DNA of 64,000 bases from Mycolicibacterium sp. CBMA 247 (GCF_009729095.1 NZ_VTGX01000005.1:310001-374000); one strand, 5' to 3'. Counted from the stretch's first letter, positions 1 to 9,668 are shown. The notes: generated by a model from the letters alone, not told the origin. Numbers and translations are program-made.

Positions 1-1
1 C

Positions 2-967
2 GAGGGCAACTACTCGACCTACCTGGAGAAGAAGGCCGAGCGCCTCGAAGTCCAGGGCAAGAAGGACCAGAAGCTGCAGAAGCGGCTCAAGGACGAATTG
101 GCCTGGGTCCGGTCGGGCGCCAAGGCGCGCCAGGCCAAGAACAAGGCCCGCCTCGGACGGTACGAGGAGATGGCGGCCGAGGCTGACAAGACCCGCAAGC
201 TCGACTTCGAGGAGATTCAGATCCCGGCGCCGCCGCGGCTGGGCAACGTCGTGGTGGAGGTCGAGCACCTCGACAAGGGTTTCGAGGGCCGCCAGCTGAT
301 CAAGGATCTGTCCTTCACGCTGCCGCGCAACGGCATCGTCGGGGTCATCGGACCCAACGGCGTCGGTAAGACCACCCTGTTCAAGACCATCGTCGGTCTG
401 GAGGACCCCGACAGCGGCACGGTCAAGGTCGGCGACACGGTGAAGCTGTCCTACGTCGATCAGAGCCGCGCGGGCATCGACCCGAAGAAGACGGTCTGGG
501 AAGTGGTCTCCGACAAGCTCGACTACATCGAGGTCGGCCACAACGAGATCCCGTCGCGGGCCTACGTGTCGGCATTCGGCTTCAAGGGGCCCGATCAGCA
601 AAAGCCTGCCGGCGTCCTCTCGGGTGGTGAACGCAACCGGCTGAACCTGGCGCTGACCCTCAAGGAGGGCGGCAACCTGATCCTGCTCGACGAGCCGACC
701 AACGACCTTGACGTGGAAACCCTGTCGTCGCTGGAGAACGCACTCGACAGCTTTCCTGGGTGCGCGGTCGTCATCTCGCACGACCGGTGGTTCCTGGACC
801 GCACCTGCACGCACATCCTGGCGTGGGAGGGCGACGACGACAACGAGGCCAAGTGGTTCTGGTTCGAGGGCAACTTCGGTGCCTACGAGGAGAACAAGAT
901 CCAACGTCTTGGTGCCGAAGCAGCGCGTCCGCACCGGGTGACCCACCGGAGACTGACCCGGGACTGA
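2..967 (+). CDS. ettA: Energy-dependent translational throttle protein EttA (ABC-F ATPase), 5' end cut by window
   Basis: The frame is open from base 2, so the gene starts upstream of the window and only about 321 C-terminal residues are visible. These cover the charged helical linker between the two nucleotide-binding domains and the whole second domain: a Walker A motif GPNGVGKT, the ABC signature LSGGERNRL, a Walker B motif LILLDEPTNDLD and the switch SHDRWFLD. The tail ends with RPHRVTHRRLTRD, the ending typical of actinobacterial EttA. ABC-F proteins of this group are soluble and bind the ribosomal E site, where they couple ATP state to the first rounds of elongation. The role is taken from the family. 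The gene is followed by the glutamate dehydrogenase gene, as in M. tuberculosis. Confidence 0.93.
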   Translation, partial: EGNYSTYLEKKAERLEVQGKKDQKLQKRLKDELAWVRSGAKARQAKNKARLGRYEEMAAEADKTRKLDFEEIQIPAPPRLGNVVVEVEHLDKGFEGRQLIKDLSFTLPRNGIVGVIGPNGVGKTTLFKTIVGLEDPDSGTVKVGDTVKLSYVDQSRAGIDPKKTVWEVVSDKLDYIEVGHNEIPSRAYVSAFGFKGPDQQKPAGVLSGGERNRLNLALTLKEGGNLILLDEPTNDLDVETLSSLENALDSFPGCAVVISHDRWFLDRTCTHILAWEGDDDNEAKWFWFEGNFGAYEENKIQRLGAEAARPHRVTHRRLTRD

Positions 968-1008
968 CCCGTGACGGGATAGGGGGGCAGTGGGTTCGGG
1001 GACGCTAC

Positions 1009-1014
1009 TAGTGT
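1009..1014 (+). promoter_or_regulatory. -10 element TAGTGT before the glutamate dehydrogenase gene
   Basis: TAGTGT fits the mycobacterial SigA -10 pattern TANNNT. A transcript starting about seven bases downstream would have a leader of about 45 bases that carries the AGGAG at 1053-1057, which supports translation from the ATG at 1066 rather than the ATG at 1030. Confidence 0.4.
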
Positions 1015-1065
1015 CGCAGCTACGCACCGATGGCGGTGTGTGGGCGTGAGTCAGGAGTGATCCGT

Positions 1066-4000
1066 ATGACGGCCAAGCCGGGAGCTCTTCCAGGGCAGGG
1101 AATTAGCGACCGGGATCGCCGGCAGCCGCCGCCGGACGTAATCCACCGGCTCGCTGTGGGGTTCCTGTCCACCTACCGGGCTCCGCACGCCGATGCGCCC
1201 GGAATCGCCGCCACCGGTCCGCTGGCCGTCGGCGTGGCCGAGCTGGTCTCCGATGCCGTAGTGGCTGCTCATTACGATCTGGGCAGCCACCGGGCACCGG
1301 GGGAGACCAAGGTCGCGGTGTATCCGGGTGACTCCGACTCAGGCCCGGCCCTGCAGATCGTCACCGAACAGGCGGCGATGCTCGTGGACTCGGTGACGGT
1401 GCTGCTGCACCGCCATGGGATCGCCTACCCGGCCATCATGAACCCGGTCTTCCGGGTGCGCCGCGATGCCAACGGGGAGCTGCTGGATTTCCAGCCCGCG
1501 GCCGAGGCCACCGGAGGCGACGGCGTCGACGAGTGCTGGATCCTCGTCCCGGTGAGCGGGGCGGCCGACGGTCCCGCACTCACCGAGGTGGTCCGGCTGC
1601 TGCCCGGCGTCCTCGCCGAGGCTCGCCAGATCGGGCTGGACTCCGCGGCGATGGGTGCCGCCCTGCACGCCCTTGCCAACGATGTGGCCACCGATGTCGA
1701 CGGGCGGTTTCCCAACACCGACCGTAGGGATGTCGCAGCGCTCCTGCGCTGGCTGTCCGACGGACACTTCGTGCTGCTGGGATACCAGCAGTGCGCGATC
1801 AGCGACGGCAAGGCCTCGGTCGATCCGGCCAGCCGGCTCGGCGTGCTCAAGCTGCGCGAGGATGTGCTCCCGCCGTTGACCGCCGACGACGACCTCATGG
1901 TGTTGGCACAAGCCACGATGCCGAGCTATGTGCGCTACAGCGCCTACCCCTACATCGTCGTGGTGCGCGAGAGCGGTGCCCGGGTCGTCGAACACCGCTT
2001 CGTCGGCCTGTTCACCATGGCCGCGATGAACGCCAATGTGCTGGAGATCCCGTTGATCTCGCGGCGGGTCGAGGAGGCGTTGGCCATGGCGCGCCGCGAC
2101 CCCAGCCACCCCGGCCAGCTGCTGCGCGACATCATCCAGACCATCCCGCGCCCCGAACTGTTCGCGCTGAGCTCCAAGCAGCTCCTCGAGATGGCGCTGA
2201 CCGTGGTGGACCTGGGGTCGCGGCGCCGCACCCTGCTGTTCCTTCGCGCCGACCAGCTCGCACATTTCGTGTCCTGCCTGGTGTATCTGCCGCGTGATCG
2301 TTACACGACCGCGGTGCGGCTGGAAATGCAGCACATCCTGGTGCGCGAGTTCGGGGGCGAGAGCATCGACTATTCGGCCCGGGTCAGCGAATCACCCTGG
2401 GCAGTCGTTCATTTCACAGTCCGGCTGCCCGACGGTACGGCCGCGCGCAGCGTGGATACTTCCGCCGAGAACGAGGCCCGGATCCAGAACCTGCTGACTG
2501 AGGCCACCCGCAACTGGGGTGACCGCATGACCAGCGCGGCGGCGCACGCGGCGCTCAGCCCTGCCGCAGTCGAGCACTATGCCTCGGCGTTCCCTGAGGA
2601 CTACAAGCAAGCCGTCGCCCCGGCGGACGCCATTGCCGATATCGAGATCATCGAAGGGCTGCAAGACAATTCGGTGAAGCTGGTGTTCACCGAGGGTGGG
2701 GACGACGGGCTTGGCCAGCTCACCTGGTATCTGGGCGGCCAGTCGGCATCGCTGAGCGAACTGCTGCCGATGCTGCAGTCGATGGGTGTGGTCGTGCTCG
2801 AGGAACGCCCGTACTCGGTGCGCCGGGCCGACGGCCTGCCGGTGTGGATCTACCAGTTCAAGGTCGCCCGCCAGCGCAGCATCCCGCACGCGCCCGATGC
2901 GGCCTCCCGCGAGGCCACCGCCCAGCGATTCGCCGATGCGGTGACCGCCATCTGGCACGGCTGGGTCGAGGTGGACCGGTTCAACGAACTGGTGTTGCGC
3001 GCCGATTTGACCTGGCAGCAGGTGGTGATCCTGCGCGCTTACGCGAAATACCTGCGCCAGGCCGGTTTCCCGTACAGCCAGTCGCACATCGAGTCGGTGG
3101 TCAACGAGAATCCGCAGACCACCCGCTCGCTCGTGCAGTTGTTCGAGGCGCTGTTCGACCCGTCCGAGGACAGCGCGTCGACGCGGGACGCCCAGGGAGC
3201 GGCGGCGGCCGTGGCGGCCGATATCGACGCCCTGGTGAGTCTCGACACCGACCGGGTGCTGCGTGCCTTCGCAACCCTGATCCAGGCCACACTGCGCACC
3301 AACTACTTTGTCCAGCGGCCGGATTCGGCGCGGCAACGCGGCGCGGTGGCAATGAAGCTGAACCCCGGCCTGATCAACGAGCTGCCGTTGCCGCGGCCGA
3401 AGTTCGAGATCTTCGTCTACTCGCCCCGGGTCGAAGGTGTGCACCTGCGGTTCGGGTTCGTGGCCCGCGGCGGGTTGCGCTGGTCGGATCGCCGCGAGGA
3501 TTTCCGTACCGAGATCCTCGGCCTGGTCAAGGCGCAGGCGGTGAAGAACGCGGTCATCGTGCCGGTCGGCGCCAAGGGCGGCTTCGTCGTCAAGCGGCCG
3601 CCCGAGCTCACCGGCGACGCAACGGTCGACCGGGAAGCGACCCGCGCCGAAGGCGTTGCGTGCTACCAACTTTTCATCTCCGGGCTGCTCGACGTGACCG
3701 ACAACGTCGACAAGGTGACCGGCGCCGTCATCACTCCACCGGAGGTGGTACGCCGCGACGGTGAGGACGCCTATCTGGTGGTCGCCGCCGACAAGGGCAC
3801 CGCCACGTTCTCCGACATCGCCAACGAAGTCGCCAAGTCCTACGGGTTCTGGCTGGGCGATGCATTCGCCTCGGGCGGTTCGATCGGTTATGACCACAAG
3901 GCCATGGGTATCACCGCAAAGGGCGCCTGGGAGTCGGTGAAGCGCCACTTCCGGGAGATGGGCGTCGACACCCAGAGCCAGGACTTCACCGTGGTGGGCG

Positions 4001-5907
4001 TCGGCGACATGAGCGGTGACGTGTTCGGCAACGGCATGTTGCTGTCCAAGCACATCCGGCTGATCGCCGCGTTCGACCACCGGCACATCTTCGTCGACCC
4101 GGACCCCGATCCTTCCGTGTCCTGGGTGGAACGCCAGCGCCTCTTCGAGTTGCCCCGGTCCAGCTGGGAGGACTACGACACGGCCCTGATCAGTGAGGGC
4201 GGCGGTGTCTACAGCCGTCAGCAGAAGTCCATCCCGATCAGCGCCCAGGTGCGCGCAGCCCTCGGGATCGACGACGACATCGAGGAACTCACGCCGCCCG
4301 CCCTGATGAAGGCCATCCTCAAGGCGCCGGTGGACCTGCTGTGGAACGGCGGAATCGGCACCTACGTGAAGGCCGAGACCGAGGCGGACGTCGGTGACCG
4401 CGCCAACGATCAGATCCGGGTGTGCGGAAACGAGGTGCGGGCCAAGGTCATCGGCGAGGGCGGCAACCTGGGTGTGACATCCCTTGGGCGCGTCGAGTTC
4501 GACCTGGCCGGCGGCCGGATCAACACCGATGCACTGGACAACTCCGCGGGCGTCGACTGTTCCGACCACGAGGTCAACATCAAGATCCTGATCGACTCGC
4601 TGGTCACCGCGGGCAAGGTGAGTCCCGAGGAGCGCACGGGGCTGTTGCTGTCGATGACCGACGAGGTCGGAACCCTTGTGCTGAGCGACAACAAAGACCA
4701 GAACGATCTGATGGGCACCAGCCGGGCCAACGCTGCCAGCATGCTGTCGGTGCACGCCCGGATGATCAAGGAGTTCGTGGCCAACCGTGGGCTCAACCGC
4801 GAGTTGGAGGCATTGCCGTCGGAGAAGGAGATCCGGCGCCGTGCCGATGTCGGAATCGGTTTGACCTCACCGGAATTGGCCACGTTGATGGCACACGTCA
4901 AACTCGAGCTCAAAGGCGACGTGATGGCCAGCGACCTGCCTGAGCAGGAGGTGTTCGCCGCCCGATTGCCGCAGTACTTCCCGGAGAAACTGCGCCAGCA
5001 GTTCACCAGCGAGATCCGCTCGCACCAACTGCGCCGGGAGATCGCCACCACCATGCTGGTCAACGACCTCGTCGACACCAGCGGGATCAGTTACGCCTAC
5101 CGCATCACCGAGGACGTCGGGGTCGGCCCCGTCGACGCGCTGCGCAGTTACGTCGCCACCGAGGCCATCTTCGGGGTCGGCGACGTGTGGCGCCGGATCC
5201 GGGCCGCCGGTGACGCGGGTGTGCCGGTGGCGGTGACCGACCGGATGACGCTGGACCTGCGCCGGCTGGTCGACCGGGCCGGGCGCTGGCTGCTCAACTA
5301 CCGTCCGCAACCGCTGGCCGTCGGCGCCGAGATCAACCGGTTCGCCGCGAAGGTGGCCGCCCTGCGCCCGCACATGCCCGAATGGCTGCGCGGCGACGAC
5401 AAGGCCATCGTCGAAAAGGAAGCGGGGGAGTTCGCCGCACAGGGGGTGCCCGATGAGTTGGCCTACGAGGTGTCGACCGGGCTGTACCAGTACAGCCTGC
5501 TCGACGTGATCGACATCTCCGACATCGTGGACCGCGATGCCGCGGAGGTGGCCGACACCTACTTTGCGCTGATGGATCACCTCGGTTCCGACGGGCTGCT
5601 CACCGCGGTGTCGCGGCTGAGCCGTGACGACCGATGGCATTCCTTGGCGCGGTTGGCGATTCGCGACGACATCTACGGTTCGCTACGCGCTTTGTGCTTC
5701 GACGTCCTCGCGGTCGGCGAACCCAATGAGACCGGTGAGGAGAAGATCGCCGAGTGGGAGCTGACCAACAGCTCGAGGGTGACCCGCGCCCGCCGCACGC
5801 TGACCGAGATATACCAAGATGGTGAGCAGGACCTGGCGACGCTGTCGGTGGCCGCGCGTCAGATCCGCAGCATGACACGAACGAGCGGAACGGGAACATC
5901 TGGGTGA
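1066..5907 (+). CDS. gdh: NAD-specific glutamate dehydrogenase, large (180-kDa class)
   Basis: This 1613-residue protein is the giant NAD-dependent glutamate dehydrogenase, which converts glutamate to 2-oxoglutarate and ammonia in the cytoplasm. The N-terminal half holds the long regulatory region. The catalytic core near residues 780-850 has GGLRWSDRREDFRTE followed by the lysine-bearing AQAVKNAVIVPVGAKGG. A Rossmann segment GVGDMSGDVFGNG lies near residue 980. The length matches the L-180 class rather than the 45-kDa enzymes. I placed the start at ATG 1066 because AGGAG lies eight bases before it. An in-frame ATG at 1030 and a GTG at 1057 are possible but have no such site. The next gene overlaps its stop by four bases, so the two are probably co-transcribed. 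In mycobacteria this enzyme is known to be controlled by the GarA protein, which cannot be seen from sequence. Confidence 0.95.
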   Translation: MTAKPGALPGQGISDRDRRQPPPDVIHRLAVGFLSTYRAPHADAPGIAATGPLAVGVAELVSDAVVAAHYDLGSHRAPGETKVAVYPGDSDSGPALQIVTEQAAMLVDSVTVLLHRHGIAYPAIMNPVFRVRRDANGELLDFQPAAEATGGDGVDECWILVPVSGAADGPALTEVVRLLPGVLAEARQIGLDSAAMGAALHALANDVATDVDGRFPNTDRRDVAALLRWLSDGHFVLLGYQQCAISDGKASVDPASRLGVLKLREDVLPPLTADDDLMVLAQATMPSYVRYSAYPYIVVVRESGARVVEHRFVGLFTMAAMNANVLEIPLISRRVEEALAMARRDPSHPGQLLRDIIQTIPRPELFALSSKQLLEMALTVVDLGSRRRTLLFLRADQLAHFVSCLVYLPRDRYTTAVRLEMQHILVREFGGESIDYSARVSESPWAVVHFTVRLPDGTAARSVDTSAENEARIQNLLTEATRNWGDRMTSAAAHAALSPAAVEHYASAFPEDYKQAVAPADAIADIEIIEGLQDNSVKLVFTEGGDDGLGQLTWYLGGQSASLSELLPMLQSMGVVVLEERPYSVRRADGLPVWIYQFKVARQRSIPHAPDAASREATAQRFADAVTAIWHGWVEVDRFNELVLRADLTWQQVVILRAYAKYLRQAGFPYSQSHIESVVNENPQTTRSLVQLFEALFDPSEDSASTRDAQGAAAAVAADIDALVSLDTDRVLRAFATLIQATLRTNYFVQRPDSARQRGAVAMKLNPGLINELPLPRPKFEIFVYSPRVEGVHLRFGFVARGGLRWSDRREDFRTEILGLVKAQAVKNAVIVPVGAKGGFVVKRPPELTGDATVDREATRAEGVACYQLFISGLLDVTDNVDKVTGAVITPPEVVRRDGEDAYLVVAADKGTATFSDIANEVAKSYGFWLGDAFASGGSIGYDHKAMGITAKGAWESVKRHFREMGVDTQSQDFTVVGVGDMSGDVFGNGMLLSKHIRLIAAFDHRHIFVDPDPDPSVSWVERQRLFELPRSSWEDYDTALISEGGGVYSRQQKSIPISAQVRAALGIDDDIEELTPPALMKAILKAPVDLLWNGGIGTYVKAETEADVGDRANDQIRVCGNEVRAKVIGEGGNLGVTSLGRVEFDLAGGRINTDALDNSAGVDCSDHEVNIKILIDSLVTAGKVSPEERTGLLLSMTDEVGTLVLSDNKDQNDLMGTSRANAASMLSVHARMIKEFVANRGLNRELEALPSEKEIRRRADVGIGLTSPELATLMAHVKLELKGDVMASDLPEQEVFAARLPQYFPEKLRQQFTSEIRSHQLRREIATTMLVNDLVDTSGISYAYRITEDVGVGPVDALRSYVATEAIFGVGDVWRRIRAAGDAGVPVAVTDRMTLDLRRLVDRAGRWLLNYRPQPLAVGAEINRFAAKVAALRPHMPEWLRGDDKAIVEKEAGEFAAQGVPDELAYEVSTGLYQYSLLDVIDISDIVDRDAAEVADTYFALMDHLGSDGLLTAVSRLSRDDRWHSLARLAIRDDIYGSLRALCFDVLAVGEPNETGEEKIAEWELTNSSRVTRARRTLTEIYQDGEQDLATLSVAARQIRSMTRTSGTGTSG

Positions 5908-6317
5908 CAAACGGTTTTGTAGCGCCGGTGCATGTGCGCTGGTCGGACATCGACATGTACCAGCACATCAATCACGCCACCATGGTGACCCTCCTCGAAG
6001 AGGCCCGGATCCCATTTCTGCGTGAGCCCTTCGGCGCCACGATCGACACCATCGGCCTGCTCATCGCCGATGTCAACATCGGCTACAAGGGACAGCTGCG
6101 GCTGGTGGACTCACCACTTCAGGTGACCATGTGGTCCAAGCGGGTGCGGGCAGTCGACTTCACCATCGGCTACGAGGTGCGGTCGCTGAACGCCGCTCCT
6201 GACTCCAAACCGTCGGTGATCGGTGAGACCCAACTCGCCGCGGTTCACATCGCGGAGCAACGACTGGAACGTCTGACGGCCGAGCAGCGCGCCTACCTGG
6301 AGCGCTATCTGCGATGA
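5904..6317 (+). CDS. Acyl-CoA thioesterase, 4HBT hotdog family
   Basis: A 137-residue single hotdog-fold thioesterase. The N-terminal motif VRWSDIDMYQHINHATMVTLLEEAR contains the Asp-x-x-x-His-x-N pattern of the 4-hydroxybenzoyl-CoA thioesterase family, with the Asp and His as expected active-site residues. Such enzymes hydrolyse acyl-CoA to acid and CoA in the cytoplasm; the acyl chain preference cannot be told from the sequence. The GTG start overlaps the stop of the glutamate dehydrogenase gene, and its own stop overlaps the next ATG. It therefore sits inside a translationally coupled set and corresponds in position to Rv2475c. Confidence 0.85.
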   Translation: MTNGFVAPVHVRWSDIDMYQHINHATMVTLLEEARIPFLREPFGATIDTIGLLIADVNIGYKGQLRLVDSPLQVTMWSKRVRAVDFTIGYEVRSLNAAPDSKPSVIGETQLAAVHIAEQRLERLTAEQRAYLERYLR

Positions 6318-7006
6318 CCGGCCCGGAGCGCGGTTTGTGGATCGATGATCCGCGAGACCGCGAGGATCTCGCGACATTCGTCGACCGCGCCCTGCGGTTG
6401 GACGGTGCCGCGGTGGTCCGGTTGCGGGAGCGTTCCGGCGCTGGCGGGCAGGAGCGGAGCGACCGGGGAATCGGCGGGCTGGTCGTCGCCTGGGTGGCGA
6501 CCGGGTTGGAGGTACTGGCCAGCCGGGTGGTGGCCGGGCGGCTGCGTCCGGCGGATCTGTCCGCCGGTGCCGACGCCCTGGTCGCGGGGTTGGCCTCCGC
6601 GGACAGTGGGTATGTCGACCCCGGCTTCCCGATGGACTCGGCCTGGCGCGGTGGGTTGCCCCCCGAGGACGGATTCGTCCACCTCGACGACGTGCCCGCG
6701 CGGGTCATGCTCGACCTGGCCCAGCAGGGCGGTGCACTGGCCCGGGAACACGGCAGTGCCTACGGGCCGCCGGCCTCGCTGCTGGACCAGGAGGTAATCG
6801 CGGTCAGCGCAGGAGAATTCACCGTTGGCGTCCCGATGCGCTGCGTATTCGCCTTGACCGCCATGGGTTTTCTGCCCCAGACCGGCAACGAGGTCAGTGA
6901 GCAGGAGATCGTCCGGGTCCGTGCGCACCCGTCGTGGCTGCGCATCGACGCACGGTTCGGCTCGGTGTACCGACGCCGCGAAAGTGCCGCCCTGATCCTG
7001 GGCTGA
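6314..7006 (+). CDS. Conserved mycobacterial hypothetical protein (Rv2474c-like)
   Basis: A 230-residue protein with no domain I can name. It is soluble, has no signal peptide or membrane segment, and is rich in Val, Leu, Asp and Gly. A patch with RERSGAGGQERSDRGIGG near residues 38-55 looks flexible. Its ATG overlaps the thioesterase stop (ATGA), so it is the third gene of the gdh-thioesterase set. Position and size match the conserved gene that follows the thioesterase in M. tuberculosis. No function is proposed. Confidence 0.8.
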   Translation: MTGPERGLWIDDPRDREDLATFVDRALRLDGAAVVRLRERSGAGGQERSDRGIGGLVVAWVATGLEVLASRVVAGRLRPADLSAGADALVAGLASADSGYVDPGFPMDSAWRGGLPPEDGFVHLDDVPARVMLDLAQQGGALAREHGSAYGPPASLLDQEVIAVSAGEFTVGVPMRCVFALTAMGFLPQTGNEVSEQEIVRVRAHPSWLRIDARFGSVYRRRESAALILG

Positions 7007-7023
7007 CCAGTGGGCTTGCGGGC

Positions 7024-7557
7024 GTGACATCCGGCGACTTCGAGTTGAGCATGGCCGAACTGCGGGTTGTTGCGCGCTACGCGGCGGAGGCGGCCGAAGA
7101 GGTCCTATGGGTGTTCGAGGACGCCAATCCCGGCGATGCTCGGCCGCGAACAGCCATTGCCGCTGCATGGCAGTTCGTGAACGGCGCACCAAGATCCAAC
7201 GCGCAGCGGGTCGCCTCGCTGGACGCGCACCGGGCAGCAACGGAAGCCTGCACTGAAGCCGCGCGCCTTGCCTCGCAGGCGGCCGGCGATGCCGCCTCCG
7301 CGGCCTACCTTCATCCGATCGCGAAAGCACACCAGGTCGGCCATATCTTGCGTGCCGCTGCGAATGCGGCACGGATATCGGAGATCGATGCGAGTTCCGA
7401 TCCGGAGGCCGGAGACAGGATGCTGCAGCGGGCCCGCCAACGCGCGACCCCGGTCTTGATCGACGTCCTCTGCCGCTATCCGCCTGCGCCGGCCGGTAAG
7501 AGCCGGGTGGCCCAGCTGATGGCGACGTTGGATGATTCGCTGCGGGCGTCGCGCTGA
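7024..7557 (+). CDS. Imm-5-like putative immunity protein
   Basis: A 178-residue, alanine-rich, all-helical protein. The conserved string begins MAELRVVARYAAEAAEEVL, continues with RPRTAIAAAWQFVNGAPR and SLDAHRAATEA, and ends with ARQRATPVLIDVLCRYPP and AGKSRVAQLM. I recognise this as the family annotated as Imm-5-like putative immunity protein, usually found beside polymorphic toxins. No toxin gene is visible next to it, so it is either an orphan immunity gene or a family name that misleads. The start is uncertain: GTG at 7024 gives VTSGDFELSMAELR, while ATG at 7051 would begin at MAELR. It is convergent with the alpha-glucosidase gene, with only 10 bases between the stops. Confidence 0.72.
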   Translation: MTSGDFELSMAELRVVARYAAEAAEEVLWVFEDANPGDARPRTAIAAAWQFVNGAPRSNAQRVASLDAHRAATEACTEAARLASQAAGDAASAAYLHPIAKAHQVGHILRAAANAARISEIDASSDPEAGDRMLQRARQRATPVLIDVLCRYPPAPAGKSRVAQLMATLDDSLRASR

Positions 7558-7567
7558 GGCCCTGCCG

Positions 7568-9118
7568 CTAGACCAGCCATGCGGCGGCGTCGGCGGGCAG
7601 CAGGCCGCCGGTCAGCTCGCCGCTGCCCAGCAGGACCACTCCGGGCGGCAGAGGCACAGCGTCGATGCCCGTGTTGAGGACGCACACCACGCCACCCGGG
7701 CGCCGAAACGCCAGGCATCCGGTCGATGCGTCCAACCATTCGATCCCACTGCCGGTGAATTCCGCACGGCTGGAGCGCAATTGGATGGCCCGGCGATAGA
7801 ACTCCAACGTCGATGTCGGGTCCGCCTGTTGGTGTTGCATGGTCAGCGTCGCCCATTCGGCGGGCATCGGCAGCCAGGTGTCGGCGCTGGAGGAGAACCC
7901 GAACGGCGGGGCATCACCCGACCACGGCATCGGCACCCGGCAACCGTCACGTCCGCGTTCGGTGTGACCGGAGCGCTCCCACACCGGATCCTGGAGCACT
8001 TCGTCGGGCAGCTCGACATTGGGCAGCCCGAGTTCCTCGCCGTTGTAGACAAACACCGCTCCCGGTAGCGCCAGCATCACCAGGGCCATCGCCCGGGCCC
8101 GCGCCAGCCCGCGGGCGCCGCCGCCGTAGCGGGTGACCTCACGTTCCACGTCGTGGTTGGACAGCGTCCATGTCGGCGTCGCTCCGGCCAGATCGGCCGC
8201 GGCCATGGCGTTGTCGATCGCGTCATGGACCTCGTCGGCGTCGAAATCGGCTTGCACCAGGCGGAAATTGAAACCGAGGTGCAGCTCGTCAGGCCGCAGA
8301 TACCGGGCGAAGCGCTCATTGCCGTGCACCCACACCTCGCCGACCGCCACCGCGTCGGGATAGTCGTCGAACACTGTGCGGATGAACCGGTGGATATCGT
8401 GCACGCTGTCGTTGTCGAACCGCGGGTCGTCGTCGCTGTTGCGCAGCAACGCTGTGTCGGTGACCGCCATGTCGGGCAGCTCGGGTGGCTTGGCCATGGC
8501 GTGTGCCACGTCGATGCGGAACCCGTCGACCCCGCGATCGAGCCAGAACCGCAGAGTCTTCTCCAGATCCTCGAATACCTCCGGGTGGTTCCAGTTCAGG
8601 TCGGGCTGGGCCGGGTCGAACAGATGCAGGTACCACTGGCCCGGGGAGCCGTCGGGTTCGGAGATGCGAGTCCACGCCGGGCCGCCGAACACCGACACCC
8701 AGTTGTTCGGGGGTTGGGCCCCTTCGGGACCTCGACCGTCACGGAAGATGTAGCGGTCGCGGCGGCGCGGCTTAGCCAGAGCCTGGACGAACCACGGGTG
8801 CGCCGAACTGGTGTGGTTGGGCACCAGGTCCATGGTGATCCGGATACCGCGGGCGTGGGCGGCGTCGAGCAGGCGGTCGAGGGCGTCGATCCCGCCGAAC
8901 AGCGGGTCGACATCACGCGGGTCGGCGACGTCGTAACCGTGGTCGGCCATCGGCGACACCATGACCGGGTTGAGCCACAGGGCGTTGACGCCGAGCGCTG
9001 CGAGGTAGTCCAGCCCGGCGCTCACCCCGTCGAGGTCACCGACTCCGTCGCCGTTGCTGTCCCGGAACGAGCGGGGATAGACCTGGTAGAAAACCGCGTC
9101 CGCCCACCACCGGCGCAT
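7568..9118 (-). CDS. aglA: Alpha-glucosidase, glycoside hydrolase family 13
   Basis: A 516-residue cytoplasmic GH13 enzyme of the oligo-1,6-glucosidase and alpha-glucosidase subfamily. It has the N-terminal WWADAVFYQVYPRSF, the conserved region DLVPNHTS near residue 97, and the catalytic triad: nucleophile Asp203 in GFRIDVAHAM, acid/base Glu261 in VGEVWV, and Asp323 in LSNHDVER. It lacks a signal peptide, so it acts on imported or internal alpha-glucosides such as maltose or maltodextrin fragments. It lies one base after the stop of glbO and is probably transcribed with it, the same order as Rv2470-Rv2471. The exact sugar linkage is not decidable here. Confidence 0.9.
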   Translation of the reverse strand: MRRWWADAVFYQVYPRSFRDSNGDGVGDLDGVSAGLDYLAALGVNALWLNPVMVSPMADHGYDVADPRDVDPLFGGIDALDRLLDAAHARGIRITMDLVPNHTSSAHPWFVQALAKPRRRDRYIFRDGRGPEGAQPPNNWVSVFGGPAWTRISEPDGSPGQWYLHLFDPAQPDLNWNHPEVFEDLEKTLRFWLDRGVDGFRIDVAHAMAKPPELPDMAVTDTALLRNSDDDPRFDNDSVHDIHRFIRTVFDDYPDAVAVGEVWVHGNERFARYLRPDELHLGFNFRLVQADFDADEVHDAIDNAMAAADLAGATPTWTLSNHDVEREVTRYGGGARGLARARAMALVMLALPGAVFVYNGEELGLPNVELPDEVLQDPVWERSGHTERGRDGCRVPMPWSGDAPPFGFSSSADTWLPMPAEWATLTMQHQQADPTSTLEFYRRAIQLRSSRAEFTGSGIEWLDASTGCLAFRRPGGVVCVLNTGIDAVPLPPGVVLLGSGELTGGLLPADAAAWLV

Positions 9119-9119
9119 G

Positions 9120-9524
9120 TCAGAACGCCGAGTTCACCATCGAGTCTGCGGCCATGTCCAGGTAATCCAGCAGCGCGCGGCGGTGCGGTTCATCCAGCGT
9201 CGCCGAGTCGATCGAGGCCACCGCGGTGTGCATGCAGCGCAGCCAGGCATCGCGCTCGAGGTATCCGATCCGGAACGGGGCGTGCCGCATCCGCAGCCGC
9301 GGGTGGCCGCGCTGATCGGAGTACGTCCGCGGCCCGCCCCAGTACTGCTCAAGGAACATCCGTAACCGCTCCTCGGCGCCGTCGATGTCGCCCTCGGGAT
9401 ACAGCGGCAGCAGGATCTCGTCCTCGCGCACCAGCTGGTAGAACCGCGACACGATCGCTGCGAACGTCTCGTGGCCACCGACTTCGTCGTAAAAGGATCG
9501 CTGCACCTGTGTCACGTCGTTCAT
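9120..9524 (-). CDS. glbO: Truncated haemoglobin O (group II)
   Basis: A 134-residue group II truncated globin. Relative to M. tuberculosis trHbO, whose key residues are shifted by six, I can see B10 Tyr29, CD1 Tyr42, the haem-binding F8 His81 in RMRHAPF, and G8 Trp94. All distal-pocket hallmarks are therefore intact. Group II globins bind oxygen tightly and have been linked to oxygen delivery to the terminal oxidase at the membrane. It is worth noting that the aa3-oxidase subunit gene ctaJ lies less than 1 kb away. It is the first gene of a probable pair with aglA and is divergent from the HNH gene at 9669. Confidence 0.95.
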   Translation of the reverse strand: MNDVTQVQRSFYDEVGGHETFAAIVSRFYQLVREDEILLPLYPEGDIDGAEERLRMFLEQYWGGPRTYSDQRGHPRLRMRHAPFRIGYLERDAWLRCMHTAVASIDSATLDEPHRRALLDYLDMAADSMVNSAF

Positions 9525-9668
9525 TGTGGTCCATTGTGGCCCGACGGGTCGTCGGCGCCGGTCACAGCGGTGTGGTCACCTCGTGTTCATTGGACTGACC
9601 TGCGAACACCCGAAGAATTATCGTGCGCATTGCGTGGATCCGTGGTGGACTGTCTCCTCGGAGGCTCC

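Noticed and set aside
1030..1065. Upstream ATG (1030) as start of the glutamate dehydrogenase gene
   Set aside because: It has no Shine-Dalgarno. ATG 1066 has AGGAG eight bases upstream and lies at a sensible distance from the -10 element.
2392..4755. A 787-codon open frame on the reverse strand inside the glutamate dehydrogenase gene
   Set aside because: Its translation is a His-, Gly- and Asp-rich mirror of the real gene, a normal by-product of GC-rich third positions. No domain is visible.
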